From Heyndrickxia sporothermodurans (lineage in GTDB: Bacteria; Bacillota; Bacilli; Bacillales; Bacillaceae_C), in assembly GCF_016785185.1 (NCBI RefSeq), contig NZ_JAEKDY010000122.1: DNA of 9,530 nt; one strand, 5' to 3'. A model generated the notes under the pieces. It did no database searches, had not been told where the DNA came from, and was given only the letters and a program-made list of their open reading frames with translations. Both the position numbers and the translations under genes were made by a program. Below are positions 7,506 to 9,530 of this stretch, one piece after another (position 1 is the stretch's first letter; each line of letters opens with the position of its first letter).

Positions 7506-7530
7506 GAGGAGTTGGGGAAACCAGCTCCTT
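7506..7530 (+). other. intercistronic hairpin between amiE and namZ
   Basis: AGGAGTTGG (7507-7515) pairs with CCAGCTCCT (7521-7529) around a GGAAA loop. The stem is nine base pairs with one G-U, extendable by one G-U at the base. No T-run follows, so it is not a standard terminator. It ends 11 bases before the namZ Shine-Dalgarno. It could stabilise or process the operon transcript and adjust namZ expression relative to the two upstream genes. Confidence 0.6.
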
Positions 7531-7554
7531 CTCACTTAAGAAAGGAGAATCAGG

Positions 7555-8811
7555 ATGAAAAAGTGGTTAGTCGCGATTATAGCAGTGATTCTATCTGTTT
7601 CATGCTTATCTGCAGCTTTAGCGAAACCAATCGAGCCTGCGAAAAAGCATAAAGACAAGTTTCAACTAGGAGTAGAAGTATTGTTAAAAGATCAACTTAA
7701 CTTATTAAAGGGGAAAAAAGTCGGACTCATAACCAATCCGACCGGTGTTGATCAGTCCTTAACGAGTATCGTCGATAAATTTTACAATAATAAACAAATC
7801 AATTTGGTTGCCTTATTTGGTCCAGAACACGGTGTAAGAGGAAGTGAACAAGCAGGGTCCTATGTTCCATTTTATATCGATGAAAAAACCGGCCTTCCTG
7901 TTTATAGTCTGTATGGGGAAACGAAAAAACCAACTCCTGAAATGCTAAAAGGTGTAGATGTTCTTGTATTCGATATCCAAGATGTAGGTGCTAGATTTTA
8001 TACGTATATTTACACAATGGCCTATGCAATGGAAGCAGCGAAAGAAAACAATATACCATTTATTGTATTGGATCGTCCAAATCCACTAGGCGGTACAAAA
8101 GTAGAAGGGACAGTGCTAGATCCGAAATACTCCTCATTCGTTGGGTTGTACCCAATTGCCTTACAGCACGGGATGACGGTTGGAGAACTGGCCAAGTATT
8201 TCAACAAAGAATTTAAGATAGGTGCCGATCTAACTGTTGTGAAGATGAAAGGCTGGAAACGGAATATGTACTATGATGAGACACCACTTCAATGGGTGCT
8301 TCCATCACCGAATATGCCAACTTTAGATACTGCACTTGTATATCCGGGTGCGGCACTTATTGAAGGAACAAATGTCTCGGAAGGAAGAGGAACAACAAAA
8401 CCGTTTGAATTGATAGGTGCACCGTTTATCGATGGAGAAGAACTAGCGCAAAGCTTAAATAATCTTAAACTTCCAGGGGTCATGTTTAGAAGTGCTTACT
8501 TCACCCCAACGAGCTCGAAATTTAATGGTCAACTTTCCGGTGGCATTCAAATCCATGTAACTGATCGAAAAAGCTATCAATCTGTAAAAACGGGAGTAGC
8601 GATCGTTAAAACAATTCATGATCTTTATCCAAACGATTTTGCCTTCCGTCCGGAAAATAGCAGCGGAATATCTGCATTTGACCAATTAATCGGCAATGGA
8701 TGGGTTCGAAAAGCGATAAACGACGGAACTTCCCTCAAGGAGATTGAAAGTAACTGGAAAAACGATTTAAAGAAGTTTGAGAAAACGAGAAAGAAATATT
8801 TGCTCTATTAA
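7555..8811 (+). CDS. namZ: secreted exo-beta-N-acetylmuramidase NamZ (GH171, formerly DUF1343)
   Basis: The B. subtilis homologue (YbbC) releases MurNAc from the non-reducing ends of peptidoglycan glycans and works with NagZ and AmiE in wall recycling. Of 418 residues, 1-23 form a signal peptide ending ALA. Cys17 is not in a good lipobox, so a lipoprotein is unlikely. Family signatures appear in order: GLITNPTG (57-64), FGPEHG (88-93, with Glu91 a likely catalytic residue), DIQDVGARFYTYIYT (140-154), DRPNPLGG (173-180), HGMTVGE (205-211), WVLPSPNMPT (247-256) and EGTNVSEGRGTTKPFE (270-285). Length matches the family (about 410-420), so it appears complete. AAAGGAGA (7541-7548) precedes the ATG at good spacing. 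It is the last gene of the operon, 68 bases after amiE, and is followed by a strong terminator. Confidence 0.94.
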   Translation: MKKWLVAIIAVILSVSCLSAALAKPIEPAKKHKDKFQLGVEVLLKDQLNLLKGKKVGLITNPTGVDQSLTSIVDKFYNNKQINLVALFGPEHGVRGSEQAGSYVPFYIDEKTGLPVYSLYGETKKPTPEMLKGVDVLVFDIQDVGARFYTYIYTMAYAMEAAKENNIPFIVLDRPNPLGGTKVEGTVLDPKYSSFVGLYPIALQHGMTVGELAKYFNKEFKIGADLTVVKMKGWKRNMYYDETPLQWVLPSPNMPTLDTALVYPGAALIEGTNVSEGRGTTKPFELIGAPFIDGEELAQSLNNLKLPGVMFRSAYFTPTSSKFNGQLSGGIQIHVTDRKSYQSVKTGVAIVKTIHDLYPNDFAFRPENSSGISAFDQLIGNGWVRKAINDGTSLKEIESNWKNDLKKFEKTRKKYLLY

Positions 8812-8818
8812 AAAATCG

Positions 8819-8844
8819 GCTGCTAGCATTGCTAGCAGCTTTTT
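8819..8844 (+). terminator. intrinsic terminator of the nagZ-amiE-namZ operon
   Basis: GCTGCTAGC (8819-8827) and GCTAGCAGC (8831-8839) form a perfect nine-base-pair stem with an ATT loop, followed by five T (8840-8844). It begins eight bases after the namZ stop. An A-run just before the stem (8810-8815) gives a short T-run on the other strand, so it may be weakly bidirectional. Confidence 0.92.
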
Positions 8845-8854
8845 GTGCTTCAGC

Positions 8855-8884
8855 TTGTATGGTAATATTAGAACAATATATATT
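8855..8884 (+). promoter_or_regulatory. possible sigma-A promoter of the helicase gene
   Basis: TTGTAT (8855-8860), an 18-base spacer, then TATATT (8879-8884). It lies after the operon terminator and 27 bases before the helicase ATG, which is where a separate promoter is needed. The match to consensus is moderate. Confidence 0.4.
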
Positions 8885-8911
8885 TTGATAGTTTTAGTGA
8901 GGTTTTAGCAA

Positions 8912-9406
8912 ATGTCTTTAGGAGAAAAATTTTTTGAGTCTAAACAGCAGCAATTAGGTGTTTCACTGAACGATGTTCAAAAGAAAGCTGTTCTTCAGAC
9001 TGAGGGTCCACTCCTACTTTTAGCAACCCCCGGCTCAGGAAAAACGACAACCATCATCATGAGAATTGGCTATATAATAGAAGAAAAAGGTGTGAATCCG
9101 GCAAGGATTAAAGCGGTAACGTTTAGTAAAGCATCCGCCATCGATATGGAAGAGAGATTCAAACGTTTCTTTCCATCTCTTCCTCCAGTTAATTTTTCAA
9201 CGATTCATAGTTTAGCCTTTGAAATAGTACGCGAACATTTCACTCATCAAAAGATTGCTTATCAATTAATCGAGGGCGGAACAACAGTAAATCAAAACAA
9301 TCGCCCTTTAAATAAAAAAATGATCCTTCGAGAACTATTTAAACAAATGGTGGGCGAAGTGATAACAGAGGATCAACTAGAGGAGTTAACAACCTATATT
9401 AGCTGA
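8912..9406 (+). pseudogene. N-terminal fragment of a UvrD/Rep-type (SF1) helicase, YjcD-like
   Basis: Only the first 164 codons remain of a superfamily-1 ATP-dependent DNA helicase; B. subtilis YjcD, the likely relative, is about 760 residues. Visible are the Q-motif region (NDVQKKAV, 20-27), Walker A PGSGKTTT (40-47), motif Ia VTFSKASA (69-76) and motif Ib FSTIHSLAF (95-103). Walker B (motif II), motifs III-VI and the rest of both helicase lobes are absent, so it cannot hydrolyse ATP or unwind DNA. The ATG at 8912 has a modest GTGAGG nine bases upstream and lies beyond the operon terminator. The frame reads family-like sequence up to TTYIS and then meets TGA (9404-9406). No continuation appears in the other frames downstream, which points to an insertion or deletion and not a point mutation. 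Confidence 0.85.
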
Positions 9407-9530
9407 ATGAATTTCATAATTCTTAGCCCTTGTGTATCAAGGGGTTTAAGAGATAAAAAAAGAAGTACCTCCCCAAATCTTGTATAATGGTAGTTGACCA
9501 GTAAGCCCCCATTCAAACAACGCATATAAA
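9404..9530. mobile_element. probable second insertion (edge of a mobile element) ending the helicase frame
   Basis: DNA after about 9403 does not encode helicase in any frame. It holds a hairpin, CCCTTG (9427-9432) and CAAGGG (9438-9443), a long A-run (9455-9461) and a TATAAT (9483-9488). This suits the subterminal region of an insertion sequence. No terminal repeat, target duplication or transposase can be seen in the window, and its sequence does not match the left insertion. The junction is uncertain by about ten bases. A deletion joining foreign intergenic DNA is the alternative. Confidence 0.5.

Noticed and set aside
8022..8685. Minus-strand open frames opposite namZ, and similar ones opposite nagZ (4336-4521) and amiE (6753-6962)
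   Set aside because: They are antisense shadows of strongly conserved genes, with no ribosome binding sites or family features.
9394..9528. Minus-strand frame open from the right window edge to a TAG at 9396-9394 (about 44 codons)
   Set aside because: It could be the tail of a gene in the right-hand insertion, but it ends inside the helicase fragment, has no recognisable motif and is short enough to be chance. I did not call it.

Overview
The window looks like chromosomal DNA of an aerobic, endospore-forming member of the Bacillaceae (Bacillus sensu lato). It is AT-rich, has strong AGGAGG-type ribosome binding sites and one TTG start, and carries a GerA-family spore germinant receptor subunit, a thermolysin-type secreted protease and the Bacillus peptidoglycan-recovery enzymes NagZ, AmiE and NamZ. 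The genus cannot be fixed from the sequence alone.

Layout, left to right. Positions 1 to about 115 look like the 5' end of an insertion sequence reading leftward. It has a good sigma-A promoter, a leader hairpin and a ribosome binding site placed before an ATG at 6-4. It interrupts the 3' end of a gerAA-like gene (92-1507, minus). A small two-helix membrane protein gene (1643-1855, plus) is divergent from it. Next comes a repeat with GTGCCTGACACC motifs and 12-bp inverted arms (1847-1940), lying between two convergent genes. The second of these is a complete preproenzyme of an M4 neutral protease (1951-3654, minus). A 376-bp divergent intergenic region (3655-4030) separates it from a three-gene plus-strand operon: nagZ (4031-5803), amiE (5819-7486) and namZ (7555-8811), closed by a strong intrinsic terminator (8819-8844). 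A superfamily-1 (UvrD/Rep-type) helicase gene resembling Bacillus yjcD starts at 8912 but is cut off after 164 codons. The last ~125 bases do not continue it and look like a second insertion.

How the genes fit together. All three operon products carry Sec signal peptides and should act on the cell wall outside the membrane. In B. subtilis the homologues act together: NamZ is an exo-N-acetylmuramidase, NagZ an exo-N-acetylglucosaminidase, and AmiE removes peptide from MurNAc. Together they yield free GlcNAc, MurNAc and peptides. Here the set lacks the B. subtilis partners murQ, murR and murP next to it, and AmiE carries an extra C-terminal beta-sandwich-like domain of about 130 residues. The neighbouring protease fits the same extracellular scavenging lifestyle but is transcribed separately.

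I see no wholly new system. The main points of interest are the two disrupted genes bracketing the window, the AmiE fusion, the dispersed-type repeat and the rearranged operon.
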